Positions 25,060 to 38,104 are shown, counted from the first letter of the stretch. The stretch is 64,000 nt of DNA from Nageia nagi (GCA_050084985.1 JBITNC010000001.1:152520001-152584000); one strand, 5' to 3'. Numbers and translations: made by a program. The notes: generated by a model not told the origin, from the letters alone.

Positions 25060-26560
25060 CCATCGTGTGATATGTCCAAACTAATATGTTGAAGGGTTCC
25101 TAATTATTTAAAAAAATATTTCATAACATGGGCCACATTAATATTCCAATGGATATGTTGAAGGGGCCCACAAAATGATTTACAAATTACCTCATATTCT
25201 CAAGGTGAGTACATTGTAAGGACTATGATTTGTTTGCCTCTTCAAGTTGTAGTCTTATATATTATGATTGTGTTGAGGAGGCCTGAGAATTACTTGATAC
25301 AATACCTCCTACTCAATTTAGATACATTGGGAGGACTTGTAATATGACTAAAAATATCCCTTGAGATACACCAAATAGATATACTAATAAGGGTGAATGA
25401 ATTATTTAACAAAATGACTCGCTAAAATGTAGTCATATAGGATACAATGATTGTTTGATATGCACTATATGGAAACATTAAAAATGGGTTGTGAGAAGTT
25501 TAACAAAGTACCTAATTGAAGTGTAATCCCATCTACTTCCTACAAAGATAAACACATTAAAAAAAAGGGGATTATGAATTGTTAAATGAAATGCCTCATC
25601 AAAACATAGTCTCATGGATTTCTTTGATCATAAGAAATGCTCAAGACGGATGTGTGCACATTCTACCCCAAATGAAAATATTAAAAGGGACTATGAAATA
25701 TCTGACAAAGTGCCTCATCAGAATACTATCAGTCACACAACATACATAGGATGAACATGTTAAAAGAGACTTATAGTTTATTAAAACAAATATTTCTCTT
25801 TGAATTGAAGCCTTTATTGATAAAAAAGAACAAAAAAAATATGCATAAAACTATTACAAAGGGGATTATGATTTGTTTGATAGGGTACCTCAAAATGCAT
25901 TCAATGGAAAGCAACAAACATGCAAATTGCAAAAACTTAAGACATTGTTAAGTCATATAAAAGGTTTTATATAATGCTTCCTTCATATGTTATGAAAAGG
26001 GCACAATACACAAGATGAATATGCTAAAAAAAAGAACCTATGATTTAAAAAATCTCATCTAAAATTTAATTTAGAACACCTACAATTTGTTGGTGGAGTA
26101 TCGTATTTAGGGTGCTAGTTGAATCCAATGTATTGTCCTATGGAAGGTTTGACACAATGCCTCATTGAAAGCCAATCAAATGTAATAAACAAATATGCTT
26201 GAAAGAGGCCAACAAGCTATGTATTAGAATGTAGTCTAATGGGTTACAATGATTGCAAGGTTAACACAAATGGATTTTCTAAGAAGTCTCTACAATCTTT
26301 TGCACAAAACCAAACTCTGTAGTCCCTGGATAACATTCTTTCAGTGTGTGCCACCATGGGATAAGTTGTGAATGTCCATCGAAGAGTAGTTAAAAATGGT
26401 TTTGCTTTAGATGTTATGGCCATAAATGCCTTCATATATCTATATACAACAAGTTGAATAAGGCAATGGGGCCAAAATTATTTTTGATAGAAATTCCTCA
26501 TTGAAAGGCAGTCTTAAGGGTCATAGGAGATACCCAACTTCAAAATGGTGTAAATAAAAA
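25060..26560 (+). pseudogene. PPR protein gene relic inside element D 3' LTR
   Basis: Decayed copies of a plant pentatricopeptide-repeat gene lie here, antisense to the retroelement. PPR proteins bind organellar RNA. The same relic is easier to read in the partner LTR at 48,020-49,560. Here the equivalent open piece at 25,751-25,951 and the block around 25,600-25,660 (nucleotides close to atgcctcatcaaaacatagtctcatgg) correspond to KMPHRNxVSW. A stretch near 26,310-26,400 matches the SLANILSTCATMG segment of the other copy. Many stops and indels; certainly not functional. Confidence 0.7.
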
Positions 26561-26750
26561 AATATTTTTATGGCTTCCTATAATATCAATGACTAGTATA
26601 ACATAGCCCAAGGGAGAAGATTTTGATTGTACATCACAATTGTTTGAATGGAACTTCTTAACCTATGACTCCTCTTTCTAATCAATATAAAAATATGAAT
26701 ATAATTCTTCTTTGTACTTATGTTTGAATTGTAGGTACTCTTTCACATTG

Positions 26751-26830
26751 TAATCCAATAAAATAATCTCTAAAAATATAAAATTCATTATAATCTAATA
26801 AAATAATCTCTAAAAATATAAAATTCACCC
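26751..26830 (+). repeat. 40-bp tandem duplication
   Basis: taatccaataaaataatctc and the following 20 bases occur twice in a row with very few differences (26,751-26,790 and 26,791-26,830). The partner LTR has a single copy near 49,755. Confidence 0.9.
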
Positions 26831-28217
26831 CCTTTCAAAGTAACTACAAGATTTATAATTTAATATCTCTTTTGAACTATGTAGCAGCTCAAATAGTTCA
26901 TTTCATCTACCAATTATGTATAAATAGTTCATAAAATAAAGTCATATGCCAAGTTATCCAATGAAAATAGTATATCTTTCATATGTATCAAGCCAACATG
27001 AACATCAATAAAATTTTATTTTTTTTGTATATCGATAATAAGACAAGTTTGTACCTACATAGTCACATTCTACCTTCCACTAATATAAATAATGTTATAA
27101 ATTTGAAAACAAGATCATTTTTCAATAATTAAACCAATATGATAACATATAAAGGATGCATATAAAATGCTTAGTATGGGATTTTAGCAACCAAATACTA
27201 AAATCAAGAAGAAGCACCTGGATATTCAAATTAGACACTTGGAGAGAGGGTACTCCTTTTCTCACAAGACCCAAGGTCAATACAGAGGAGAAATGTATTT
27301 CCCCTTTTCTCTAAGGTTCTTTAAATACTTATATTCTAAGGGTAATATAATCCATCCAAAATAAGTAACTATTCATACAACTCATCTAATTTATACATAA
27401 GGTGTATGGATCATATTATTTTTGTGAGGGGTTTGGAAAATTTGTTTGTATGTTCCTATGCTCTCTAAAACTAATTTCACCTTACATTAGGAAACAAAAG
27501 ATTTTATCAATCATTTTACATCCAAAAAAATAAGACAAAGTTATGTGGGGTTATTTTCATAATTATTTTTGTAAGGCACCAAAATAGCCTTGTAACCTCC
27601 ATGAAATAATGAGAAATCCTTTAACCCTAAAGCTTTATCTTTCTCCTAAATTTATTATTGTAAAGACTAAATTTCATTGGTAAAAATTCAAATTCAATTG
27701 GTTGGAAAATTCCTTAGATTTTTAAAAATAATGAAAAAAAATTGAAAGGATAAATACTATATTTTATCATAATGTTTACCGATGGATATCACCATTCTTG
27801 CAAGGTAAATTTTGTTATTACATACTCACACATACATGAGTATCACATACATTACAAGGATCAAATATCACACATAAAATTATTATGCAGCTATATGATC
27901 TATGAAGGGTCCCTATGGGTTGTCAAAAATTCAATGCCAATCATTTCCTTAACCTTAGTAATCTATTCTCATAACCACTCATCTTGGTTCCTAGGGATCT
28001 CCATTCTAATTCTCTTGTTAAATAGACTAGTTACCTATGTCACACAAAATCTTAAAGCTAGCATTAATTTATCACAAATATAGTATATAATCATATTTTA
28101 TTAGTCATCTCATGTCCCCATTCACATTTTAATTTCTCAAAGGTAATGAAATTAAGTGGGTAATTACATAATTTTGGAAAGTATTTAAAATTGAATGTGT
28201 GATAGGGTTGTTACATA

Positions 28218-28228
28218 CTCACCCCCTT
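28218..28228 (-). promoter_or_regulatory. Polypurine tract of element D
   Basis: On the minus strand the sequence reads aagggggtgag, then ta, then TGTAAC, the LTR start. This fixes the orientation of D as minus and marks 23,303-28,215 as its 3' LTR. Confidence 0.75.
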
Positions 28229-28229
28229 A

Positions 28230-31200
28230 TGAACAACACAATCCTATGTGTTTCATTATTCTTCATTCATAAATCTACCTAAAAATACACATCATGAAAT
28301 AATATAATGAATCAAATTTTTACATCATATTTAACATTTTCAAGGGACTTTAAGAGGATCCAACTTGAGTCTATGCTAATGTCTAGTTGACCCTCAAGTG
28401 GTTTAAGTTGATCAAATACCAAAATCAACTAACCCCTTTATTTTTGGTGTTCACTACCATAATCCTCTATGGATTAGGTTAGATGCATTAACATGATCCC
28501 ACCATTGCTATTTGCTAACCAATCAACTACAAAATCCTACTTGATCAAAATGTTACATTTTGGTTTCACTTTAGGGTCCATATCACCCAAGATAGAATTA
28601 ATCCAAAATAAGATCATACAATGTATGAGAATATCATCCATAAAATTGTGGGTAAAATGCATCACCTTCATAATAATCATCATTTATAGGCATTAAACCA
28701 TGACAAAGAAATGATTGCAACTCATATCCTCACCCTATATAGTGTAGATTTTTCAATTACTACCCCTTTGTCTTTAGGTAAGATGACTAACCTACCCATA
28801 TATATTGGTTAGTATCCTTAGTGGTATGAGATCTTATGCCCATATCTCAGAAACCCAAATATCTTTAGAAAATAACCACTTCCTCATCTCGATGTTTTAT
28901 TTGAAAATTTCATCATAAAATTATCATTTTACATCAACTTTATTAAACAAATATATTAATTAGTCATAAAAATTACATCCAATCTATCAGTTACAATAGA
29001 TGCTCATACCATATTTTGAAATATAAAGGTTATCAAAAGGTATTTTTCCATTCTTATCCATAAAACCATCATGTTTCAAATATTTATTTAATATCCATCT
29101 CATCAAGATTTACATAATATTATTGTTAGGTCCTATATCTTGGATCTAATAGCATAAAATTGAATCAATAACCATTAAAATATTGATTTGTATCCTTTTT
29201 ATCTTAGTACTTAGGTTCAAATCAATGAAAATCATCAGTAATACTTATATAAAGAGTTATCCTTTAAGGAGAATTCTAATCATGTATTTATTATCGATTT
29301 AACACATTAATAAAGTATTCATCATTTAGGGATCCATCCCTATTTTTTCTTAGCATTGAAATTCCAACATTATTTGAACTTCCCTCATTAGGGTTTATCA
29401 TCATATCTTGGGATAAATTTATCTCAAATTGAGCTCGAAGTTTTCTCCTTCCAAAACTTGATCTCCCTTAAGATAAGTGTTAACACTCATTAGCACTTTT
29501 TCTTGGAGAATTTGAACTTATTTTTGAAGTTCTTATTATCAGGTGAGAAGCCTTTTATTTTATATGGCCAAATGATTTCACTCAATCATTAATATGATCT
29601 TTTTTGATTCAGAGTATCTCTCTAAATCCTAAGAGATTCTCTTCATTCTCCTTCAATAACCAAATGTTGATGTAAGAAAGCATTTTCAATGTCAAACAAT
29701 ATTTTTCTTAACAAAATTTCTTAGTAACACATTCTTATAAAGTTTTTACTCATGTGTGGTACTATTGAAATCATTATTGTTCTATTATCATTTTTCCCAC
29801 TAGAGTTTACAACTCAAACCAGGAAGGTAATTAAGAAACCATTGACTTTTAAAACTTTTCTCTATTTTCACACACCCTTAATCATATTTTGAAAGTACAA
29901 AAACTAAACATTCAAATGTAGTATTCATAATAAGTTAATCATTTATTTAAATCAATTAATAGTTAAAGAAAATGGGGCTTTCTCCCATTTGACTCTCCAT
30001 TTGGGATACATCTCCCTTCTCACCCTTATCTTTGGGTGATTTTGATGATGTTAGAGAGATCCAAATACCATGTCTAAGGAACAGTTTTTCATACATTTGA
30101 GCCTATGTTCTCCATTTTTATATTTTCTATAAGGAGGCACCAAGGTGTATGAAGGCCTATTCTTGTACAATTTGAATTTTTTGGATCAATTTTTACTTCT
30201 GTTTGATGAGATCAATCATAAACTTATTTCACTTTGTATCTAAATTCTTTCACATTCTTCTCTTTCCCTTCAAAGATGCCTTATTTGTTCTTCAATGTTC
30301 TTTAATTAGTTTTGTAAAAACTCATTCTCTACAATAGATTACATCTTTTCCATCATTCATTATTAATTATTTGACCACATGTTTATATAAGTGGCATAAT
30401 TTTGAGAAGTTTTAACCAGTTAGTTAGGACATGATATTATACTTGCAAACTTATATTGTAATATCGTACTAAACCTTTATCAACCATAATTTCTTCAATA
30501 ATATATTTAGTATCTTATTGGATGCTCCTTTGAGGGCACAAATACTCTTCATCCATAATTTCTTGGTGGATATTTTAGTGTTAGTCTCTTTTATGTTCAT
30601 TCATAAGAATATTTTCATACACCACTTGCAATTATTATCTATCCATTTTTGGATAAGTAATAAATTTATAGGTAGAGTTTCTATTTTGCTAACATGTTTT
30701 ACTAATGAATCATGATGATTCATAGAAGAAATAGGCTTGTAGCTTGTCTCCCTACTCTCCCAAATGGAATACATGAAAATATTATCTATTGTGGGCTACA
30801 CACCTTCTTATCGTAACATTCCATAGAGGTGATGGATTTCCTTCTTTGTCATAATTTAGATATCATTACTCTATATCCTTTGAATAATTTTGGTTATTGG
30901 ATAATCACTCAACTTGAAAATGATGAGCATTTTTGCTTTTCATTCAATTATTTTCCTATCCTAATATAACTTGGAGAGTTATTCTATATATTCCTTATAA
31001 TCCATTTTTTGTGTGATTTGTAGCATACATGGGTATTTCCTCAATTTTTCTTGAGGAAAGTTTAGGATATCTTACTGTATCATGGATTCTTTGGTAGCAA
31101 AGTTTACCTTGGGAGACTACCTATTATTTCATGGTTTCTAAGTGTTAGGGAAATTGGATTCTTTCACATATATTCTCTTCATTATACCATTTTCAAGCTA

Positions 31201-31807
31201 TATCTTGAAACACAATAGCTTTTATTCTTGATTCTCCTACATATAATACATCAAATTAAGCTTCATAATCCTTTGATTATGATTTATCAGTTAATAGATT
31301 TTACTATGCTGAATTAGAGTTATCCAACTAGGATAACTATCCATTAGGTTTGTTGATGGAATCTAATGATGTAAAGAAATTGTAACCCTTTGTAAGTTAT
31401 CCACTTCACTTGTTAGTGGAACTTTTTATGCACTTAGTAAATAAAAATAAACTTTTATTTCTCATAAATTTTGATGATATTAATGAAATATATCTAATAC
31501 ATATAAGAATGAACATTACATTACAAAGGGATTTGGCTTTATTTAGTCCATAAGAAAAATCCTTCCTTTCCATTAATTCTTAATCACTAATTAGGTTCTT
31601 TTCCTCATTAACCATATCCTTGGGTTCATCATCGGATAATGAAATCTTCTAGCTCATTACTTGAAGATACTCAATGATTTTTAGAGTGAGGGTAGGCACA
31701 TTTCTACCACATAAAAGAGGAAAATACCTTTTTGCATTGGGTTTCTTGATAATCTTATCATTTTCCTTAACTTGAGTGAACACTTCTTGTAGCTTTTTCT
31801 TTTATTT
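28230..31807 (-). pseudogene. Decayed internal (pol) region of element D
   Basis: This is the 3' half of the D interior. On the minus strand, around 29,700-29,650, the text ILFDIENAFLHQHL resembles the Copia RT motif (usual form xDVxNAFLHGxL), which hints at Ty1/copia. Other open stretches, for example VSKIETLPINLLLIQKW near 30,660, match nothing I know. A piece at 28,490-28,620 reads FVVDWLANSNGG, like the end of an RNase H. Plus-strand ORFs here (28,493-28,696 and 30,518-30,715) look like shadows. Superfamily assignment is tentative. Confidence 0.4.
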
Positions 31808-33615
31808 TGTTATTATTTTATAATTACACTCTATAAGAAGGGTAACATTATGCTATTCCTTCATTCTTTCTCAATAAGATCCATACTTTTAATTATTGTT
31901 TCTTAATCCCCTTTAATTCTTTTGTAATTGTTGAAATGAGTGTATAGTATTTATACTTTGTCATTTTTGTCAAATTTTGTTGAATCTAGGAAAGCTTGGG
32001 TATTATTGATGTTCATGAGTCGTAGTTGATTTGTGTGATAACTTAAACCACCGTTTTGTTGAGAGGTGAGTATTGCTATGTAATAAGTCCTGTATGATTA
32101 TTGCAACACAATTGGGTCTTCACTAGTAACTATACAAAGGTTTGAGGCTAAAAGGTAGTTTTATTTTATGTAACTCATGTTTGGGAGGTAATGTAACATG
32201 TAAGGGAAGTAAGCTTCTAAGTCCAAGTTCAGGTCTTATAGGAGTTGAAGTATGTAAAATTTAGGTTCTATAGACCTAAGTACTCTTTTTGGGAAATATT
32301 ATAAATATGATTCATTATTGAGTCAAATTAGTGAATGGCTAATGTTTTAGAGCTCATGGATTTCTAGAGATAAAATTGTATTATACACCAAAAATCAGCA
32401 GGCATTGAGTTAGTCCATCAGTAGGTGTTATCGAGGGACCAAATAATAGGAGATATTTCAATGAGTCCATTCTGTATACCCCACTAATTTTGAGCAATTA
32501 TATCATATCATTTGTTTAAAATCAATGAGTGATAATATAACTCCCATTTAGCTAATAAATCATGCTAGAGTAAGACCCACTAAGCTAAAAAGAGAACTAT
32601 GAGATAAGGGGAACACCTAGGTCCACTTAATCAAAAGTGTTTGAACCTTGGGGCTTTGTCAATATGTTGACTTTAAGTCATTTCCATATGGAAGTAGTAG
32701 TTATTCCCTAGGTTTTAATATTATATCTTTCATTTCCCTCATAGTTTCTATACCCTGCAACTATAATGATCTTCATAAATGGTTGCAAAGAGTTAGATAG
32801 CTATCGATAGAGAACAAAACAAATTGTACCAATTACGCTAGAGGACCATACATAGAAAATTAGCTACAGTTACAATAGGATATATTCAAAGAAAAATTTG
32901 AGAAATTATGGTTGAGGACATACATAAATTTAGAGTCTATAGATTTCTAGACATTGGTGCTAATTGTACTAAGTCACTATGCATTCTAGCACAATTATAA
33001 ATTGAATTTGTATATTTGTAAATAGTTCTTTGTTTTTATTCTTAGATAATAGGGAAATTAAGGATAATAATTATGGAAAACCACCATTGTAAATATATTC
33101 TTATGAATAGTGGACTATTAGAGGTCTAAAAGATCAAACATTTTAGCAAAGTTACCTAGTGTAAGCTCTACTTTCATATATGATAATACAATACTTTGAT
33201 ATTTTACCCTCTGCAATTTTTGGCTATTATCTTGGTTTGTGATTATTATGTATGAAATTTAGTTCTAAATTATGGCTATATATTAAAATTGCAAGGCCTA
33301 AAGGATAAGATAGTTTTATATTCTTAATCTTGGTAATGGATTACTTCTTGTGTGGTAATGCTCGAGTTAACTAGTTTTAGGTTGCTTTTTGTAGTTTAGA
33401 TTCTAGTCTCTTTCCTATTATCCTTCACCTTTTTATTTATTTCTAGTTACTTTTAACCTCTTATATAGATAGGGATAAGCCTATAAAATAAATATTGAGA
33501 AGAAAATAATCATGAGTGCACTATCCCACCACCTTATGCTCTTTCAAGGACCCCATAATTGTAAGAAATGGAAAACTACATAAGACCAAACCTTAAGGTT
33601 ACATTATACTAATCA
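31808..33615 (+). mobile_element. 5' LTR of gypsy element B
   Basis: Starts tgttattattttataattac and matches 43,573-45,383 end to end. Shared landmarks are actctataagaagggtaac, gagtgtatagtatttatact and, at the right end, ggttacattatactaatca. Length is about 1.8 kb. A clear primer-binding site is not visible in the bases that follow. Inserted in the interior of element D. Confidence 0.9.
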
Positions 33616-33929
33616 ATAGTAGTACAATTCATATTTGAAATTCTTGGTGGGACATAAAAAAGAATCCATATTTTTTGTGCATGAATAGGAAACATAGCTA
33701 TGTATGGTAAGCTATCACCTAATCTTTAAAATATTATAAGTTTTATTTAACCTTATTGGTGACTTTGTTGTCAAAACCAATTAATATTTCAAACCCTGAT
33801 ACCTCTAAAATGTAGATTTATGCAAAGTAGTGCCAAAAATTCTTCAAGATGGCCTAGATTTCAAGAGCTATCCCATTAACAACAATATTTGAATCTATCT
33901 AACAAAATCTTTCACCTCATACAAGGGTC

Positions 33930-34730
33930 TAAATATGGTTCAACCTACCCTTGCAGATTTCCCTTCTTGGAATAATAATCATCCCTTAGTAGTTCCTAGT
34001 AATTCTCTAGCTATTCCCTAAGCAACATTTAAAGTTTTTTCTAAATATTATGGGTTAGGAAAAATACCTTATGAACATTGTCAAGATGTATCTTTACTCA
34101 CTCCTAGCTTTGATATCAATGATGAAACTATCATGATGATAATCATGTCACATTATTTTAAAGGAAAAGTTGTTTAATGGTTTAGAACTCTCACCCCTCA
34201 ATCCATAAATACACGGGGAGAGTTATGTCAAGCTGTTATCAAATATTTTCTAAAGATGGTGATGATAGAACCTTTATGATCTTTATAGCATGTGATAAAA
34301 GACATCCTCATGAGTCTATAGATGATTTTAATTTAATATTTGAGAAAACTTGGTAGTCCATTTCAACAAGGATCAATACAAGTAATGCTCAAGCATTGGC
34401 ATCTTATAAGAAATCATTTCTCCTAGAATTTAATGTATTGATTGTTATGTTAGGTGATACTTTCCCAAATGTCTATTAGTTAGCTAAAACCATTGAGCAT
34501 ACCTTGGTATCTTTTGGGAAAATACAACCTAGATCCATTATGCCTTTATTTCCTAATCTACCTCCAAAATAGGATCCATTAAAAATTCCACATTTTGGAG
34601 TGTTAGATTTACCACCTCCTCCTCCTAAACCTACCACTCAAAACCAAGTACTAACTCTACCAACTCTTACATCTACAAGTACAATACTGGTTCTAACTCA
34701 TAAGAGGAAGAGAGGATAAGGCAGTTGGAG
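33930..34730 (+). pseudogene. Element B gag
   Basis: Gag of a plant Ty3/gypsy element. Readable segments are FKVFSKYYGLGKIPYEH, IMSHYFKGKVV followed by a stop and WFRTLTPQSINT (usual form YLxGxAxxWFxxLxPxSI), then, after a frameshift, CDKRHPHESIDDFNLIFEK and LASYKKSFLLEFN. A proline-rich linker (DLPPPPPKPTTQN) ends the region near 34,640. Several stops and frameshifts break it. The stretch 34,740-35,160 continues with poor text, including ALGII-like pieces of no clear family. Confidence 0.75.
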
Positions 34731-35159
34731 ATAACTATTAGGAACCTCACAAATAAGCTCACTTTAGAAGATAGACATAATAAAGGATTAAATTATAGGA
34801 GATATGATAACTAGTATTAGCTAATATTTTAACCCAAAAATAATCAACCAAAACAACCACATGCTCCTAAAGATGTAGAAAATATAGTAATTGTTAGTTC
34901 TATCAAAAGTGATGCTTTGGGTATTATAGAATGATGTCCTCCTTATTTAGCTCGATAATTTTTAGACTCCCATGTAGTATATCAACATCAACATTTGGGA
35001 TTACATTATAATAAGATAGTAGAACTTGCATAAGATCTTATTGCATCAGATCCTGCTATAGACCTTGCCATGGTTAATTTTTGGCTTCCATATTAAAACT
35101 AGAGCTTCCTCCTTAATAGCCTTGTAGAAAGCCTAAATAACTCAATAAAATCAACAAAT

Positions 35160-35937
35160 TGATCCAAAAAGAGCTAAGGATCCTATGCTTCAACCAAAAA
35201 ATCAAGAAAATCAACTTCCTACTCATCTAGATTAAGATTCTCAAGATTTGGGTAATGTTGCTTCTTTAGCAAGACACCCTGCTACAACCATAAATGAAGT
35301 CCCAAAAAAAGAGAGGCCTTCTCCATTAAGATATCCTTTTATTATTGAACATCATAAGGAGAAATCCATTCAGTAATTTAGATCACATCAATCTACTAAA
35401 ACAAATAAAATAACCCCTTATGTTCCATAAAATATTGTTAAAGAATTAAAGAAAACACCTTTTAGAATGACAATATTTGATGCATTGAGAATTCTAGGTC
35501 AAATTGACCTCTTACGAGACTATTTGAAGTTTAAAAATAATAAAAATAGGGTAAATAAGGGAAATGCAGTGTTTACAATTTTTGATGATGTCCCTCTAGC
35601 TTTTGTAGGCATAAGAATACCTCAACTTTTTTATCTATCTCTTAGATTAGAAGGTTGGATAGTTAATAATTGTATGATTGATATCGGAGCTGCCATTACC
35701 TTTATTACCAAATCTATTATAAATGAGATGAAATCATATATTACTCGATGCACAGATGGATTCATAAAACTAGAATCTTCCCTAGTAGATGTAGTTGGTA
35801 GTGTAAAAGGAGTTTCCATAACCCTCAATGCATTTCTTGATATCTATGTCATTCATGATATTATTTTAATTAATCTTCCACCATTGTTTAAGATTTGCTT
35901 ATCTAGAGGATTCATACCAAGTTGGGAGTGTATTTAG
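35160..35937 (+). pseudogene. Element B protease
   Basis: Aspartic protease that would cut the polyprotein. The last part (35,467-35,937) is open for 156 codons. The active-site region reads NCMIDIGAAITFITKSII; the usual motif is (L/M)xD(T/S)GAS, so the catalytic Asp and Gly-Ala are kept, but the Ser/Thr after the Asp is Ile. LKFKNNKNRVNKGNA and VPLAFVG come before it. VIHDIILINLPPLFKICLSR follows, close to the segment ending the Tat-type protease. The upstream linker has several stops. Confidence 0.8.
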
Positions 35938-36219
35938 CCTTATATAATACATATCTCTTACTTCCTTTCCAAAATAAGTAGTTCAAAATCCCAAATAAGG
36001 GAACTAAAAGTGTTCATCTTAAAAAGATCACATAACAAAATTGTATGAATGGCCATGGAACAGTAGAAATATTTGAGAGGGATACATTTAGAGAGACACT
36101 GCTAACCATAGAAATCCTTTTATCTAATGATGTTAATTACTAGGTCATTGATAGTGTCATGGGTAATTATTATTTATATAAGAATATGTAACCAACATCA
36201 GTCATAGTTGAAAGAGAGC

Positions 36220-36610
36220 ATAAGGTATGGATAATGTACTTTGATGGAGCAAGATGCAAACATGGTTACAGTGTTCGTGTTGTTTTCAAATTACCAAAAG
36301 GAAATATGAGAAGGTTCTCATTCAAATTCACATGGATTTACACAAATAATGCTATTAAATATGAAGCCATCTATTTAGGGTTATCTAAAGTGATCAACAT
36401 GGGCATCATATCCCTAGTGGTGCATGGTGATTTTGAACTATTCATAAAGCAAGTTAAAGACTAAATTAGTGAAAGATATCACTATTTGAAGACTTACAAG
36501 AACAAGGCATGGGACTTATTAGAGGCATTCTTAGAAATCAACTTCATATTTATTCCTAGGAGGTACAATCAAATTGCTAATGCACTTGTGGGTAAAGGAG
36601 CATGTTAGAA
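36220..36610 (+). pseudogene. Element B archaeal-type RNase H, located before RT
   Basis: RNase HI domain of the plant RVT_3 type. Motifs in order: IMYFDGARCKHGYS (first Asp), NNAIKYEAIYLGL (catalytic Glu), LVVHGDFELFIKQV (second Asp), and FIPRRYNQIANALVGKGA, where the last Asp is replaced by Asn. One stop separates the first 76 codons from the rest. It sits between protease and RT. In the usual Tat order the extra RNase H follows RT and the classical RNase H, as in element C at 54.8 kb. Confidence 0.82.
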
Positions 36611-37029
36611 TCTTTCTAATCATAGGAGAGGAATTTATGGAGTTAAAGTTCTATGTAGGCCATCTGTGCTTAACACTTCAAATTTTTGGAAGATATTTGA
36701 ATTTGATGAATATATTATGAACTTTCTTATAGATAAAATAATGGCTTACACCTTTGGTGTTGAAGAACTACTTGACTTATTCTAATAGTCAGATGTTATA
36801 TAGCTTAAAAACAATATCATACCCAAAGATTTGATCTCTTTTGAATGCTTATTTGATTATGAAGATGTTTAAAAGGCCAAAACTTTGGTTACTTAGAAGG
36901 AAAGCAATAATGAGCTTGAAGTTGAACCCAAAAGGTGCATAAAGGTTGGATCAGAGTGCTCTAAAGAAGAAAAAGGATGATATTTTAGATTTAGCATAAG
37001 TTCTCTAAATCAATTTCTTAGACTTATGA

Positions 37030-37690
37030 TAATTTGAAGACATATGATAAGAATTTGATCCAACACATCATTGAGCTTGAACCAAAAGCAAAACCATACA
37101 GATAAAAATAGATGTTGGTAAACCCAAGAATAAAAGAGGCTATGAAGTAAGAGTTAATTAAGCTCTTAGATTCTAAACTTATCTATCCTATCAAGCATTC
37201 TTATTGGGTAGCCAATTTAGTCCTAGTAAGAAAGAAGAATGGAGAAATTAGATTATGCATAGATTTCAAAAACCTAAACTAGATGTATCTCAAAGACAAT
37301 TATCCTCTCCCTCCCAATGGAACAAATCTTGTACATAGTAGCCAAAGTATGTTATTTTTCAATGATTGATGTCTATTCAAGATTTAACCAAATTTGGGTA
37401 AAGGATGATGATCAATTCAAAATTGCATTCACTACCAAGTGGGGGATATTTGCATTTCAGAAAAGGGATTGGCAATTGATCCAAAAAGAGTAAAATATAT
37501 TGATGCATTATCTCTACCTTCAAATAATAAAGCCTTGCAATCCTTCCTTGGTCAAATCAATTTTGTTATAAAGTTTATCAATGATTTTTCTTATATTATT
37601 TCTCTAATCATAGCAATGTTAAAGAAAGATGTTATAATTTCCTAGTATAAAGAAGTAAAACAAGCTTTTCATAATATTAAAAAAGCTAAA
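37030..37690 (+). pseudogene. Element B reverse transcriptase with deleted active site
   Basis: RT of the Ty3/gypsy type. Motifs: ELIKLLDSKLIYPI, WVANLVLVRKKNGEIRLCID, FKNLN, FSMIDVYSRFNQIWVKDDDQ (first catalytic Asp) and AFTTKWGIFAFQK. There the text jumps to ISEKGLAIDPKRVKYIDAL, a segment normally found about 100 residues further on. The block containing MPFGL and the YxDD box is missing. The junction is within 37,450-37,463, where tttgcatttcagaaa reads as the end of one motif and the start of the other. LQSFLGQINFVIKFI and LIIAMLKKD follow. Inactive by deletion as well as by stops. Confidence 0.85.
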
Positions 37691-37734
37691 ACTAAAAATA
37701 ATATTTTGAAGAATCCTATTTTTTCAAGAGATTT

Positions 37735-38100
37735 TATTATGTATGCTTATGAAGCAAAGAAAAGCATTGTTTCCATCCTAGCATAGAAAAATAATTAGAA
37801 GGAAGAACATCCCATTGCCTTTCATAGTCAAACACTTTACCAACACCAAAAAAGGTACTCATTTATTAAAAAGCAAGTGTTTTCTATAATTTCAGGACTT
37901 AAAAAGTTTAAGCATTATGTGTCCCATAACTAAATCTTTGTATATATTATTCACCTAGATGTAATAAATTATGTTATCCAAGGAGAATTAGGTGAAGGAA
38001 AAGCTAGTTGGATCATAAGAATAATGGAATATGACATAAAAATTAAACCAACTAAGCTAATTAGTGGAAGAGATCTTTGCTGAAATATAGAATAAGCTGC
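37735..38100 (+). pseudogene. Element B classical gypsy RNase H
   Basis: The stretch after RT reads FIMYAYEAKKSIVSILA, then PIAFHSQTLYQHQKRYSFIKKQVFS-type text (usual form PIxYxSxxLxxxExxYxxxExE), HYVSHN, and ASWIIRIMEYDIKIKPTKLISGRDL. The order and spacing match the RNase H of Ty3/gypsy pol. Catalytic Asp of the DAS motif is replaced (AYEAK). Stops are frequent. Confidence 0.7.
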
Positions 38101-38104
38101 ACAT

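Larger units (their letters stand above)
23303..28215 (-). mobile_element. 3' LTR of element D (about 4.9 kb)
   Basis: This stretch matches 46,388-51,189 collinearly over its full length. On the minus strand it starts TGTAACAACCC at 28,215, directly after a polypurine tract. Its other end lacks 81 bp present in the partner LTR (46,307-46,387), where it abuts element C. Differences between the two LTRs include an AT run (23,911-23,955), an extra segment of about 100 bp near 24,180-24,270 and a 40-bp duplication at 26,751. Small ORFs inside are not retroelement genes; some belong to a PPR relic. Confidence 0.88.

Noticed and set aside
27772-28083. 103-codon plus-strand ORF in the D 3' LTR
   Set aside because: The matching part of the other LTR (50,750-51,060) is interrupted and the text has no family signature.
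28490-28620. VDWLAN text suggesting an RNase H end
   Set aside because: Short match without the other catalytic motifs upstream; kept only as a remark in the element D interior.
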